Part shown: positions 9,327-21,716 of the stretch, one piece after another | How the letters are laid out: each line of letters begins with the position of its first letter | How positions within the stretch are numbered: the first letter of the stretch is position 1 | Assembly (NCBI RefSeq): GCF_022605165.1 | Contig: NC_063076.1 | Location: forward strand, 124,001-188,000 | Direction: 5' to 3' | Source: Purpureocillium takamizusanense | Taxonomy: Eukaryota > Ascomycota > Sordariomycetes > Hypocreales > Ophiocordycipitaceae | Length of the DNA stretch: 64,000 nucleotides | Notes under the pieces: model-generated | The model's input: only the letters and a program-made list of their open reading frames with translations | What the model was told of the DNA's origin: nothing | Database searches by the model: none | Position numbers and translations under genes: made by a program

Positions 9327-12300
9327 GGCTGGCAGCTGGCTGGCGGCCGAAGAGATAAAGGGGTTCGTGATGACCTCACCTAGCGGTCTACATGGCAATG
9401 CTGGGACTAAGACAGTACAGAGACATGCCAAGGACAGCAACCTCAAGCCGCGCACCGGGAGGAAGGAGGATGGATTTCGGCAATGACGAAGATTCAAGAG
9501 TAAAGGGGAGAATAGCAAAGAGACGAACCAAAGGGGCCAACAAGTGGACAAGCAAGGAGAAGAGCCCTCGAACGACGATCCTGCCAAGCCATGGGGAAAC
9601 CATGGCAGGCACGGCGGGCGACCATGTTCAGTGGTAGATGCTCGCCCAACGGGAAGGAGGCGTTCAACTCAAGCACCATCTCAACAAGTGGCACTCTGTC
9701 GGCCAAGATGGAGCCAGGACGGGGCGTCAGGGGCGGGAACGCATGCGGGCCATAATGAGCTGCGTGGCGGCGAACGTGGAGAAGAGCGTAGGGAGATGGA
9801 GAGGCGACATGGGGCGCTGGGAGCCCCGGGCGGGCGCGAGGAAGGTTGTTGGCGCGACTGAGGCTTGCGAGGCAACCAACCTTGCCAACGGTGCCGTGCC
9901 TGGCGAGAGAGGGTTGAATGGCAACGTGGTGGAGGGACGCCCGGTGGAGGAGGGTGGTGGAGGTGGTGGAGAGACGAAGTGCCGTGTGGCTCGACCACGA
10001 TGTGCCGCCTTACTCGCGTGCGAATGCCCGGAGGGCTCCAGAGAGAGTGCGTGTGTGCGCGCGCGTAAATGATGGCCAGATGTCTGCCATTTGAACCGCT
10101 CGTGTGGCCGAAACCAAGAGATCGGGGAGGACAGCGCCTCTGTAAATCCATGGATGCAGGCAAGGAACTTGAAAGAGTCCAGTCGTAGATGCAGCCCGCG
10201 GCCTGGCAAGATGACGCCAAAACCTTAAAAAAGGCCCCTGACCCAGGCCAGGACCGCGCACATGATTGGCGAGACAGCGGCTGTTGAGGGGCGGCTGGTG
10301 GACGCCTTGCGGCCCACGTTTAAGGCGCCCGGGCGCCCATCGACCTCAGCCCGCAAATTGAATTGAATTGCAGAGCGCTGGGTGCCTGAGCTGCCTGAGC
10401 AGCTACTAGCCCACGGGGGCAATGGCACTGCATCCAGTGCATCGCACCATGGAATGCAATATAGCCCGGTCTGCACCCGCAACACACAGGCTGCACATGT
10501 GCCCGTGCACGAGTGCTCAGCACACCTAAAATAAGGTAGGTCAGTGAGGTGTACTGTACAGTATCAGTGCGTAATAAAAACAGCTGGAGGCCTTGCAGCG
10601 ACGGCGAGGCGCTCAGTGTCGCCTGCTGCTGATCAAGGCTCCATCAGGCGCCAGCGTCCCGTCAACCTGAATCCGTTTGGACTCTTCTCAGTGCCTGCCT
10701 GCCTTGTTAGGTGGTTCGAGGTGGTTCGAGGTTGTAACGGCAGCCCCATCAGGGATAGCTCTGTCCACCAATATTCTGTACCCAACCCATCCCATGATTT
10801 TCCATACATCAGCAGGCAGCTACATTAGGATCTCAATGGCGCTCAGCCTCACGGTTCCAGCCGTTTGCCTCCCACAGGACGCCCAGCATGGCGTGATTTC
10901 AGCACCTTATACCACTTGTTATTGCGCTTCGCTCCAGCCCTCAGCAAGCCAATGTAGGTAATAATAAGCGCGGCCCGCCACGACGCAGGCGGCGCAGGCG
11001 ATCTGTGGTACCGCACAAGCGCCGATCGACCGTTACGCATTAGCGTCCTCGGCGCCGTACGGTACGTGCGAAGAGACGGGGGCATTGGGCGAAATACATG
11101 GATGGATGAGCGCTTCCAGCTTGGCTCTGCGGGACTGAACCCGAGGGCACGGGTCGACTGCAACCTAATGAGTTCGTTGAACCCTCCCGCAAGCGCGCCA
11201 CCCCGCCGTCTTCGATAGCTGCCAAAAGACCAGCTTTGTTTCCATCGCTGTTTGGTTTTCACCACAATGGTCTACTAGATAACTAAGATTGCTTCCCGCT
11301 TGGGGGGTGACAAGGGTCCTTGGAGCAGCCGATCTGCGCGGGACCGGAAAACACATCACATCACACTCCCTCCCTGCAGCCGTTCGCCTCATCGCGGAGC
11401 GGCTGCACGCCACGCCGCAGCAGGGTATCAGCCAAGGCGCTCTCTCCTGGAACAAGCGAGGCGAGACAGCCTGCTGGGAAACCAGGCCTTGCCCCATCTT
11501 GGCCGTGCATGCGTAGTGTATACACCGGGCCCCTGGCCGCGGAACCTCACTGCAGCTTTCCGGCAGCTAGTGCTATGATTGCCGCGACATTTCTCATCTC
11601 CCCTCATCGCTTCGTCCCGAGGGCTTGGCCCGTTTGACAAACGCGCTGACAGAGCACCCTATGTCATGGCTTGCGGTTGGGTCTTTCCGCGCGCGCAAGT
11701 CCGTATGCTCTTCCGCACATGCGTGTGGACAACCGCGCGCGACAGGTCCGTGGCGGCGAGCACCAACAGGCCAAAGTCTACAATCCGTGAACCAACCGAC
11801 CTGCATGTATACGCATTACTGTACTTTTTGCATACAGTATCAACGGGAACAGCGCAACGCCAGTCCGGCAGCGTCCTGACCGCCTCTCGCGCGGGTGGCC
11901 CAAGTGTCTCCCAGACGCAGCGCAGACCGGCCCACGAATGTCGGAGTCCGACACGAAATAGCTGTGCGCAGAAGCTCTTGAAGAAGGAGCGGCAGCCGTG
12001 GCCCGAATGGACACACCGCCCCGAGGCAAGATGTCGGAGCGAGTTTCGGTGACGGGACGCGGCGGTGGGCCGGCCTGCTCTCCCCTCCCAGCGCGATGAT
12101 GATGACGACCCTCTGCGGACCTCACCCCAACCGAGAGAGCCTTGGGTAGCTCATCCACGCAAGCCAGCCGTCGCATCATCTCGGCTCTTGACCACGTCGA
12201 AACTCGGCCCCAGTCGTCCCATTATATATCATATCCACCGTGCTGGCCGCCCGAATCTCCGAGTCAAGCCGACGACTGCGGCAACTGACTGCCCACCCGC

Positions 12301-12880
12301 CCGCACCGCACCAGGCGCCATCCCTCCCTCCGTCCCTCCCCCGGCTCGGCAGACAGTCGATGGTGTTTGATGGACACGTTGGTGGCTCTTTGCTGTCCAT
12401 TCCATTCCGTTCCATGTCATCCATGGCATGGCAGGCATGGCTCAAACGGCCTCATCCCCTCCGGACCACAGGTGAGGCCAGTCGCCCGGCGTTAAGTCAC
12501 GATCCCCGAGTACCAGAGAGAACACCCCCCGGCCGCCGTGCCCACCGAATCCGCCGGGGTCGGGCCCGGCTTGGCGGCGCCGACAACGGATTGCTGTCGA
12601 GAAACATTTACATAACGCATTGGGCACCACCATGTCCGCGACGGAGAACCCACGACGTCTGTATTGTCAGCGTGACCATGGAGGATTTTTTCTTTTGGTT
12701 TGCGCTGTGGAGGTGTGTGGAGGTTGGCACTGCCCTTTAAACCTCACCCGCCCCTGGGATGATGATGGGTTGGGCCGCCTGACAGAGAGAGCTTTGTCGT
12801 CGGCTCGCGCGCTCTCGAGGCCCATCGCATCGCATCGCATCGCATCGCATCGCACCGCAGTCATCACCACCACCAACAAC
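9327..12880. other. Long intergenic region without supported gene
   Basis: About 3.5 kb between the divergent sulfatase-like and glutamine amidotransferase genes. Many overlapping frames of 60-180 codons occur on both strands. None has a credible start, splice pattern, domain or membrane topology, and they overlap each other. A short direct repeat (two copies of AGGTGGTTCG plus a partial third) lies near 10711-10733. It probably contains long 5' UTRs. Confidence 0.5.
12823..12854 (+). repeat. CATCG pentamer microsatellite in 5' UTR
   Basis: About six tandem CATCG units end 27 bases before the start codon of the glutamine amidotransferase gene. They lie in what should be its 5' UTR. Confidence 0.75.
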
Positions 12881-13769
12881 ATGAAGGCCCTCGTCCTCAA
12901 GACCTTCCCCGCCGAGGCCACCGGCCCTGTCGGCGATGCCATGGCCTCGGCCTTCCGCGCGCACCTCCTCCGCCTCGAGCCCGACTGCCAGGTCGACGTC
13001 TGCGGCCTCGCCGACGACGAGCCCGTCCCGGACCCCCTGTCGTACGACCTCGTCATCTTCAGCGGCGGCATCTTCGACCTGCTCTCCCCGGAGCCCCATC
13101 CCGCGTGGGTGGCCCGCGCAAAGGAGGTCGTTCGCGCGGTCGCGGCGGATGATGGTGGCCAGGCGGGGAGGAGGACGAAGCTGCTCGGGATTTGCTTTGG
13201 GCATCAGATTATTCACTTGACTCTGGGCGGGCAGTTGGCCGTGCTCGCAGAGGGACCGCGGGTGAGTGAGCCCACCAAGTCCTCAACACCGACCTGCCTC
13301 CCCTCCTACGACCTGGGCGCTCACACATGCGGTAGATTGGCATTGAGCAATTGCAGCTCACTCCAGAAGGCGCGCGGTTCTTTGGCAAAGACAGTCTGGT
13401 GCGCAGCCCATTATCCCACCCCACGGTTGCTCCCCAGCCTGCGAGTTGTCGTCAACTAACGCCCTACCTTCGCTCCCCTTGCAGCGCCTTCACAAGTTCC
13501 ACAAGCGGCAAGTCAAGACGCCGGCAGAAGGCTTCGTCGCGCTCGCGCCCGACAACGAGATCCTGTGCTCGGCATCCGGCCGGCTGCTCTCCTTCCAGGC
13601 GCACCCCGAGCTGTCCGCCGACATCTCGCACGGGCTGCTCGACAGCGACAAGAAGGGCTTCTACAAGGAAAAGGCGAGGTCAAACCCCAACGTCGTGCTC
13701 CGGGACGTGCACAGCGAGCACGACGGCGCGTACGTGTGGTCCAAGATTGTAGACTGGGTCAGGTCATGA
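12881..13769 (+). CDS. Class I glutamine amidotransferase-like protein (YLR126C type)
   Basis: A GATase1-fold protein that would release ammonia from glutamine. Exons 12881-13261, 13336-13398 and 13485-13769 join in phase (GTGAGT and GTGCGC donors, TAG and CAG acceptors) to 242 residues. The nucleophile elbow GICFGHQ puts the catalytic cysteine at 105. The partner His188 and Glu190 lie in QAHPE, giving a complete triad. The sequence stands alone without a synthetase domain, like yeast YLR126C and bacterial GMP-synthase-like amidotransferases, so the acceptor reaction is unknown. Each short exon matches a conserved block (IGIEQLQLTPEGARFF is the second). The start at 12881 follows the CATCG repeat and lies in AACATGA context. 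Family is confident, biochemical role is not. Confidence 0.87.
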
Positions 13770-14506
13770 TGCATTGCCATAGCATAATAATAATAATGGT
13801 CATGACTCGCGGGTCTAGCATTCCAATCCTTCCTTGGATCATGCGACGAACCCCCCGCTTCGCCTATAACTACGGAGTAGACTAATACAATACGTTGTGT
13901 CATGAGAAATTCCACCCACTGTAATGGCAGGGCCCTTTTTACGTACACGACGGAAAAAGCGCCCGCGTGACGATGAACAAAGAAAGCAGCACCCGACCCG
14001 GCACTGGCCCGGCGCCGGCGCCGGAGCAGGTGGATCCCCTTTTCCCGCAGGCGACCTCCCAAAGGGGCAATCAGCTTGTCAGTCCGACCGGCCAGTCCGT
14101 TCACTTTTCATCTCTCTCCGCGCGCCGCCAATGCCCGGCACTCTTGCTTGTGTTCTACCGGGTCGTCCACCAAGGGCCGGATCCTTCGCAGTGGACCACA
14201 CACGACGTATTCGTCCATCATCATCATCGCTCTCCCATCAACAAGTGCCGGTAGTCTACTCCATGTATCAAAGTCTGTGCCGCAGAGACACCGCGCATGC
14301 GGGGAAGAGAGCCCGCAGCAGCGGCATTGTGAGGAATAGTGTTACCTAAGCCGGCAGCCGCCGCCCAACTCGGTAAGAGGGGTTGTTGCGCCCGCATCGC
14401 GACAATCACAATGATGAGGCTGTCTTGAGACCCAATCTTTCATTCACCCTCCATCTCCAACTCTCACCAATCCAATCCATCGACCCCTTCCTTGGCCGCG
14501 ACAACC
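13770..14506. other. Intergenic region
   Basis: Holds the 3' region of the amidotransferase gene (with a short TAA-rich stretch near 13788) and the promoter of the M20 amidohydrolase gene. No further gene seen. Confidence 0.6.
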
Positions 14507-16168
14507 ATGGCCGCCGCCCCTCAGACGCTCGAGGAGTGGACCTCGCTCATCTGCAAGTCCATAGACGAGCACTTTGAAGCCATCAAGACCATCAACTACA
14601 AGGTACAGACGACCTTGCTGAATGAATCCCCTCCACACACACCCACATCCGACAAGATGCATTACTCCTTGTATACCCCGCGTCAAAAGAGCCCACAGAG
14701 ACTGACAATGCGATGATGCCAACTGCCAGATCCACGCCGACCCGGAGCTCGCCTACAACGAGCACCACGCCCACGAGGCCTTCACCAGCCTGCTCTCCTC
14801 CCCGCCCTTTTCGTCGCTCGGCATCGTCGTCACGCCGCGCGCCTACGGCCTCGACACGGCCTTTTCCGCCGACTTTGTCTCCTCGCCCGCCGGCCATGGC
14901 AACGGCGGTGATGGCGACGGCGATGGCGATGGCGGTGATGGCGGCCGTCTGGTAGTCTTCAACGCCGAGTACGACGCCCTGCCGGGCATCGGCCACGCCT
15001 GCGGGCACAACCTCATCGCCTCGGGCTCCCTCGCCGCCTTCCTCGGCCTCGTCGCCGCCCTGCACGCCGCCGGCCCACGCCACGCGCCGCCGCGCGCCCG
15101 CGTCCGCCTCCTCGGCACCCCCGCCGAGGAGGGCGGCGGCGGCAAGCTGCACCTCATCCGCGGCGGCGCCTACGAGCGCGCCGCCGCCTGCCTCATGACG
15201 CACCCGGGCCCCCAGTACCTGCTCGGCGAGGGCGTCGAGGGCGTCGCGGCCGTCAAGATGCTCGCCAACGTCAAGTGGCGGGTGCGCTTCGAGGGCCGCA
15301 CCGCGCACGCCGCCATGGAGCCCTGGAACGGCGTCAACGCCCTCGACGCCGTCTGCCTGTCGTACAATGCCGTCTCCATGTTGCGCCAGCAGATCCGCCC
15401 GCACGAGCGCATCCACGGCGTCTTCGGCGAAGCGGGCGACCGGCCGAATGTGATTCCCGGGCGCACCAGCGTCGACTACTACGGTGAGTGAGAGAGACCC
15501 CTTTGCTGCTGTTCTCCTTTTCCCTCCCACCTTGCTTCCCCATCCCCTATTTCTACGCACACATGAATCGTCGAGGCTGGAAAACTTGAAACTCACTGCC
15601 CTCCCGCCCCAAACCAGTCCGCAGCGACACCCTCGCCGCCGCGGAGCGCCTCTGGACGCGCGTCAAGGTCTGCTTCGAGGGCGCTGCCCTCGCCACCGGC
15701 TGCACCGTCTCCTACGAGGCCCTCAACTCGTACGCCGACCTGCGCTCCTCGCTACCCCTGTGCCGCGCCTTTGTCTCTGCCGTTGCCTCGCTGCCCCCGC
15801 CGCCCTCGGCCAGTACCGCCGCCACCGCCGCCTCTCCTCCTGCCCCTCCCTCATCATCATCGTCCGACGCCAAGACCGTCGTCGCCCTCGACCAGCCCTC
15901 CGACTTCCTCGCCGGCTCCACCGACATGGGCAACGTCACGTACGAGTGCCCGGGCTTCCACGGCGCCTTCGGCATCGACACGGCCGCCGGCCAGGGCAAC
16001 CACACGGCCGCCTTCGCCGACGCCGCGGGCCTGCCGCGCTCGCTCGACCGCGCCGTCGCGTGGGGCAAGGCCATGGCCGTCGTGGGGTGGCGCGTCGTCG
16101 CCGAGGATGCCTTTGCGCGCGAGGTCAGGGGCGCGTGGGAGGACGACATGAGGCGTGCGGCGCTATGA
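14507..16168 (+). CDS. M20 family amidohydrolase (PM20D2/ACY1L2-like)
   Basis: A zinc-dependent amidohydrolase or dipeptidase of the M20D group, probably cytosolic since no signal peptide is seen. Exons 14507-14602, 14730-15483 and 15618-16168 join in phase to 466 residues. IHADPELAYNE follows the first junction. The metal site is visible as EYDALPGIGHACGHN (residues 112-126), followed by GTPAEEGGGGK and MTHPGP. The dimerisation segment has FEGRTAHAAMEPWNGVNALD, a strong match to the family. Late in the protein, STDMGNVTYECPGFHGAFGI and GNHT carry the remaining metal-site histidines. A Gly/Asp repeat (residues about 91-104) is an insertion from a GGCGATG-type repeat, and a Pro/Ser/Ala linker lies near 355-380. 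Natural substrate is unknown; mammalian PM20D2 trims beta-alanyl-lysine-type dipeptides. Confidence 0.88.
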
Positions 16169-16930
16169 TGGCGGGAAACACCAAGATTCGACCGTACGCA
16201 CATACTTCGTACTCTATATTTACATACAGACCATCAAGGATCCAGTCCACCTCGCGTCGGCCAGATGGCAAGTCACGCACGGAGAACCATGGCCCCCTCC
16301 GCACATGTGAGTTGCATGCACAGTCTTGAGCCCATCACACGGCAAAGCCATAGCACAGTACGCAGAGCAGCAAGTCAAGGCGGGTGCATCGATACTCTTC
16401 TCATTATCCATACACAATGCAAAGACAAAGAAAGTCCGTTCTAGAACCTCTAGCGCAGCCCGCAGGCTAAACAAGGCACACGCATCCCTCCGCGCACGCA
16501 AGCACCATGCAGCTAAGCCAACCCCCTGGTCGAAGCGCAACCCGGAAATGCGCAAACAGACGAAAAGGAAAAACACCAGAGGCTGAGCGGGCATCATCCT
16601 GCTCGGGGAGGAGATGGGGGAGGGGGGGCCAAACTAGCAAGGCGCCGAGTGATGCATGTTGCCGGCCCCATTCCATGTCCGCCCCTCATCTCTCTCAACG
16701 ACCCCGTAGTGAACCGTCCCTCCTCGGTGAGATGGGACAAAGACGCAGTCAGAGCCAGGTGACTGACTGACTGCCTGCGTCAGCAGCAAAACCAAACCAA
16801 ACCCAATGTGCCGCGAGCCCTGCTTCAAGCCAGCAGCAGATATGTGACATGTACAAGAAAACGCCGTAGGGCCCCTCCCGCGGCAGTCGAGGCACAAGCG
16901 ATGCCTAGGCTGACAGACAGACTCCCCATC
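16169..16930. other. Intergenic, convergent 3' regions
   Basis: Between the convergent M20 and kinesin genes. No supported gene, repeat or RNA. Confidence 0.6.
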
Positions 16931-19900
16931 TCATCGCCACACAGCGCCCCGGCTTTCCAGCCGCCTGTGCCCTCCTCCCGGCTGGTGCTGCTGCCCGATG
17001 CTATACGTCACGCGCCTCGCCTCGGGGCTCCAGGCGGCCTCTTCCCTCGCGGCCGTCTTGTCGAGGCGCACGCTGCCGCCCATGTTCATCCGCCGCGCCT
17101 GGCCGGCCGTGAGGCTGCGCTCCGGGGCGGCGTCCGAGGGCGAGCACGCCAGCGGCGGACTCCTCCTGCGCTCGAGGCTGCCGCGCCGGTGCCGTGAGAT
17201 GCCGTTGGTGCTGCTGGCCAGCGCCGCGGCGGGGAGGCTGGGCCTCGGCGCCACGCCCGTGGCCGACCCAAACGACGACACCCGTTTGGCGCCCGAGGCG
17301 GTCGTGGCCGTCAAGATGCTAGCCCGACGGGCCTTTTCCTTCTTGGCCGAGTGCATCGCGCTGCGGAGCTTGCGGGGGTCGATGCTGCACTCCGAGTCGG
17401 AGCCCGTCTCCGAGGTGCTGGCCAGGGGCGTGTTCTCGTCGAGGACAATCGGTCGCGGCAGGCGGGGGCTCAGCTTGGTTCGCTGTGCTGGCAACGACGA
17501 CGCCGCCGGCGGAGACAGGTTGCCGGCCTTATCGGCGTCCAGTGTCCGCAGCGGCGACGCCCTCTCCTGCTGCGGCGAGCCTGATGACAAGTTGAGGCTG
17601 AGCGTCGGCGGCGATGGCAGCGGGGATCCCGACTGGCTGGGGATCCTCGACTTGGACAGGAAGCCCGTCTGAAACCTGCTAGGTTTGTTGGCGAGGCTCG
17701 AGGCTTCCGGGATCTCGAGGCTGGGGCTGGAGTCGCCGTTGGTCGTCGGCTCGTCGGACAGATGTGCGGGCACCACCACCGGCGGGGGCGTAGGGGCCAT
17801 CTTCTCTGGCGACGGCTGCTTATCGGGGGACTCGTACTTTTGCGGCGTCTTTGCAAAGTCGGCCAAGGTGCCGTCCTCGCTTTCGTCGTCTCTCCACCGG
17901 ACACCGCGCTTGCTCTTCTTGGACGGCGTGAAGCTCACTCCCTTCTTGACGCTGCCCAGGGCCTTACGCCTCCTCGGCGACGTCTTCAAGGGGCTCGCAA
18001 ACACATGCTCGTTGGCGACGACGGCGGCCAGTGCTGGCGCCGCCAGGGGCTTGACGTACGACGCCGCGGCTGCCTTCTTGCGCTTTGGTGTGCCCCTGCG
18101 CGTGGGTGGGAACGCCTCGACCACGGCCGGCAGCGTCCCGTCGGGCTTGACGACTTGCGAGGCGGCCGTGTATCCCGTCTGCAGCAGCCGGTTGATGATC
18201 TCCTTGGCGTGCGCCACCGCGCTCTCCTCATTCATAACCAGCGTATCGGACAGCGAGGCCAGCATGTCGAACTGTGCCGTCAGCAGCATCTGCACCATGG
18301 CCGCGTCGCCCGCCTTCTCCTGCTCCAAGACCTCGCGATACGCTTCGCGGTTGAACCCGGCCTTGAGCAGCTCCGCCTCGCGCTCCAAGCTCGCGCCTTC
18401 GCCCATGTCGGCGCCCTCGGTGCCTTCGAGCTGGCCGAGGCTGTGCGTCAGGGCCGTGTCGATGGCCCGCTCCCACGTCGCCTTTTCCAGCTTCTGGTGG
18501 ATGTGCTGGCGGCTGTTCTCGAGCTCGACGAGGATGCCCTGGGCAGTCTTCCTGATGGCGGCAAGGCTCTCCGGCATCATGTCGTCGTCACCGCCGCGCT
18601 GATCGCATATGGCGTCGAAGGCGGCGATCCAGCCCGAGAGCAGGCCGATGCGGCGTTCAAAGATTTTGAGCTTCCGCATGCTGTTGATGCGCTCCTGGCG
18701 CTCGGGTGCCGAGTTGTCGTAGGCGGCGCGCAGCCGCTGCATGCCCTCGCGGACGACGAGATGGCGCTTGTCACACTGCTTGCGGAACTTGGCGAAGAAG
18801 GTGTTCTCGGCATCCTTTTGCTGCGCCTTGAGCTCCTTGATGAGGGCCATCTGCTCGTCGATCTTGACAAGGAAGTCCTTGACGTGGCGATTGACGTTGA
18901 AGACGTTGCGGGTGACCTTTGTCTGGATGTTCTTGGCGCGGTTGGCGTAGCGGAGCGTGTTCTGGGTCTCGTCGAAGTGGGCGCTCGACGGCGAGACGCA
19001 CACAATCATGACCGTCTTGCAGTTGCCGCCGAGAGAAAACTTGAGCAGGCGGGTGAGTTTGCTGTTGCGGTACGGGACGTGGGCGCGCTGGCGGCGGTCG
19101 CAGAGCGCGTTGATGCAGGAGCCGAGGGCGAGCAGCGACTTGTTGATGTTGGCGCCCTCGGTGAGGCGCTCGCCGCGGTTCTTGGTGACGGAGGCGCGCT
19201 CGGAGCCGGCCAGGTCGATGATGCTGAGCGTGGCCATGGTGTGCGGCTCGCTGACGTCGGCGTTGCGGTCCTTTTGGGCCACGTTGATCTGCAGGACAGC
19301 GTGGGAGCGCGACGAGGTGGCGTTGGCCTCGGTGGGCGACACGGTGCGGTACTCGTTTCCCTGGACGATCATGTCCATGACCTCGTTGACGTCGCGGGGG
19401 TGGTGGCTGGTCAGGCCCGAGACGGTGACGGCCTGGTTGCTGTCCTCGCGCAGCATGAGGCCCTGCTTGCTGCCGCCGGGGACGAGCAGGTCGCGGATGG
19501 TCTCGTTGTAGATCTCGAGGTAGCTGAGGCTGAGCTCCGTCGTCTTGTCGGCGCTGCGCTCGTCAATCTTCTCGAACAGCTCCTGCATGGTCAGGAAGAT
19601 GATGCCGGGCTGCTGCGCCGTGCCCGTAATGGTGTGCGTCTTGCCGCAGCCCGTGGCGCCGTAGGCGAAGACGGTGGCGTTGTAGCCGTCGAGCACGCTG
19701 TCGAGCAGGCTCTTGGTCGTGCCCTCGTACACGTCTGTCTGCGTCGTGTTGTCATCAAAGACGCGGTCGAACGCGAAGACCTGGTCCTTGACCTTTTTCG
19801 ATGTGGGCACAACGGATCGCGAGAAGCGCTGCACGGGGTTGTCTTCGGGGGGGTCGAATACTCTATCGTTCGCATCGTCTGTCAGCCGATACCCTCGCCT

Positions 19901-20282
19901 CGTCTCACGCAGGCAGGCCGTGCCCTGGGGCTTGTGACTCACAGACAGCGGTCGTCGACCACCTTGATTACGCTGCGCAGGCCGCGCTGGTGCAGCTTGG
20001 GCGTCGGCACGCCCGCCAGCGAGCCATCGCCAAGGAAGACGGTGCTGTCATCTGTCTTTTGCCTGTGTCGGTCAGCATCGTGTCGCCGTTGTCGTCGTCG
20101 TCGCCGTCGTCGTCTGTAGCGGCGGGCGTGATGATGGGGACCTACAGCTGCGCTGCCTCTCTGATGGTAAAGGGCCGTACGCGGACTGTGAGACAGAGTC
20201 AGCCACCTGCGATGGAATGCATCAAATCGCCGTCCCTTTACGCACCGGCCACGGTAATCGACGACGCCCCGGCGTCCGTCAT
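16931..20282 (-). CDS. KIP3: Kinesin-8 motor protein (Kip3/KLP5-KLP6 type)
   Basis: A plus-end-directed microtubule motor and depolymerase that sets spindle and astral microtubule length. Four minus-strand exons join in phase: 20246-20282, 20146-20185, 19943-20062 and 16931-19862, giving 1042 residues. The two tiny first exons encode MTDAGASSITVA and VRVRPFTIREAAQL, so the true start lies 340 bases upstream of the large open frame. The motor domain has the P-loop GATGCGKT (134-141), switch I NATSSRSH (246-253), switch II DLAGSE (282-287) and HVPYRNSKLTRLL. The neck linker and NVNRHVKDFLVKIDEQM segment match kinesin-8. The long C-terminal half is Ser/Pro/Lys-rich and probably microtubule-binding and regulatory. 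The ATG and tail of the big frame (MSHKPQGTACL...) are intron sequence and not coding. Confidence 0.92.
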
Positions 20283-21716
20283 GTTGCGGCTCTGCTAGCA
20301 GCAGCAGCAGCAGCTATCTCTCCGAGCTACCGCTCAGCCACTTCGTGCCCGTCTGCGCGCGTTTCTGTGCCCCGGAACTCGTTTCCGCTCGGGACGTGGC
20401 GGGTGACTCGTGATGGCTTCGCGCCTTGGTTGCGTTTGCCGTCGCCTCGTTGTCGATTTCGGTGGGGTCCGGGAGAGTAAACAACCAAGCCAGAGGAAGG
20501 AGAAAAAAATGCAGCAGAAGCAGACCGCCGGGTCCGTGAATAAATCGACCAACAATGCTGCGCCGGGCCAAAGAGCTGCCCAAAATCTTACCTGAGTTGG
20601 GTTGAGGAGATGGGGTCGGCAGAAGGGGACGAGCTGCTTGTCGTTGTGAAAATGGACCTTGGGTCAAATTGTCGGTGACGTGCATCTGCACGCCTGCATT
20701 GTTGATGGAGAAAGTGGCCAGGCGTTGCTGTGGTGACGCCACCTGTCCTTGAGGGGGGTGGGGGCGCTTAGGGGGGATGGACCCCTGAAAGGCGCTCACT
20801 AACATTGTTGGATGCCTGAGCCCCAGTGGCTGACCCGGGGGGGCTTCGCCGTTATTGGAGGCGGACAGCTACCGTGGACACCTCAGCGCTCTTGCAGGGC
20901 CCGTGCAGGCAGGATTGCAGTGCAGCCGAGACGCCAACGCACCCACCCGCCGAAACACAGTCAGCCAGGGGGTCATGAGGATTTCTTGGAAGTTGGTTGA
21001 CAGGGTCGCTACAATTGTTGACGAAATCGCGGTCAGGACTTGGGCCAATGACAAGATCAAAGGCCATAAAAGCAGTGCGCAAGGCCAGCGCGACAAAGCC
21101 CGGCAGTGGCGCCTACACCAAATCCTCTTTTGCATGTGGTACGGGCGCACCCCGATGCACCTCGACGCCACAAGAGCTTCACCGTGACGTTGGATATGCG
21201 TTCGCGTGAACCTACAGACAGCAGTTTCTCGCACACATTACGACTGCCAAGATTGTCAACAGCAATCAAGCAGCGCCGTTCGCCCTCGATGGCATCGTCA
21301 AGAGCCCTCTCGGCCAGGCACGCCTGCTTACCCTGTACCATCGAGAAACCAGAACACATCAGCCTCATGTCCAATGAACTCTCGTATAGGCGAGGCTTCG
21401 GTGATGCTTTCGACGTGACGAAAGTGAAGCTTGCTGTGAGTGCGTGGTGCGGCCAGTAGGGGTGTGCTCGAAAACACGTCGTAGGTCGGGTGGTCACATA
21501 CTACTAACACACATCACAACCTGCAAAACCGATCAGAGCTTTTTCCCCTCATGCCTTCTTGTATACACATCATACAGCTATACGCAGCAAATGTAGCAAA
21601 GATCGATTCCGAAACGCCAATCAAAGTATTGTCCCAAGCAAAACCAGCAATAAGCCCGCGCGTGCTTATCCGCCCAGCTCAATGACTCCCACTAGCACGG
21701 CTGCGCAGCCCTCATC
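20283..21716. other. Intergenic region
   Basis: Promoter side of the kinesin gene and 3' side of the BuGZ-like gene. Open frames of up to about 160 codons occur, but none shows a domain, a signal peptide or a splice pattern. A run of GCAGCA triplets lies near 20298-20313. Confidence 0.55.

Noticed and set aside
17762..20119. A 785-codon open frame on the plus strand
   Set aside because: It is antisense to the kinesin-8 exon, has no domain, and its His/Arg/Val-rich composition is what the complement of GC-rich codon usage gives.
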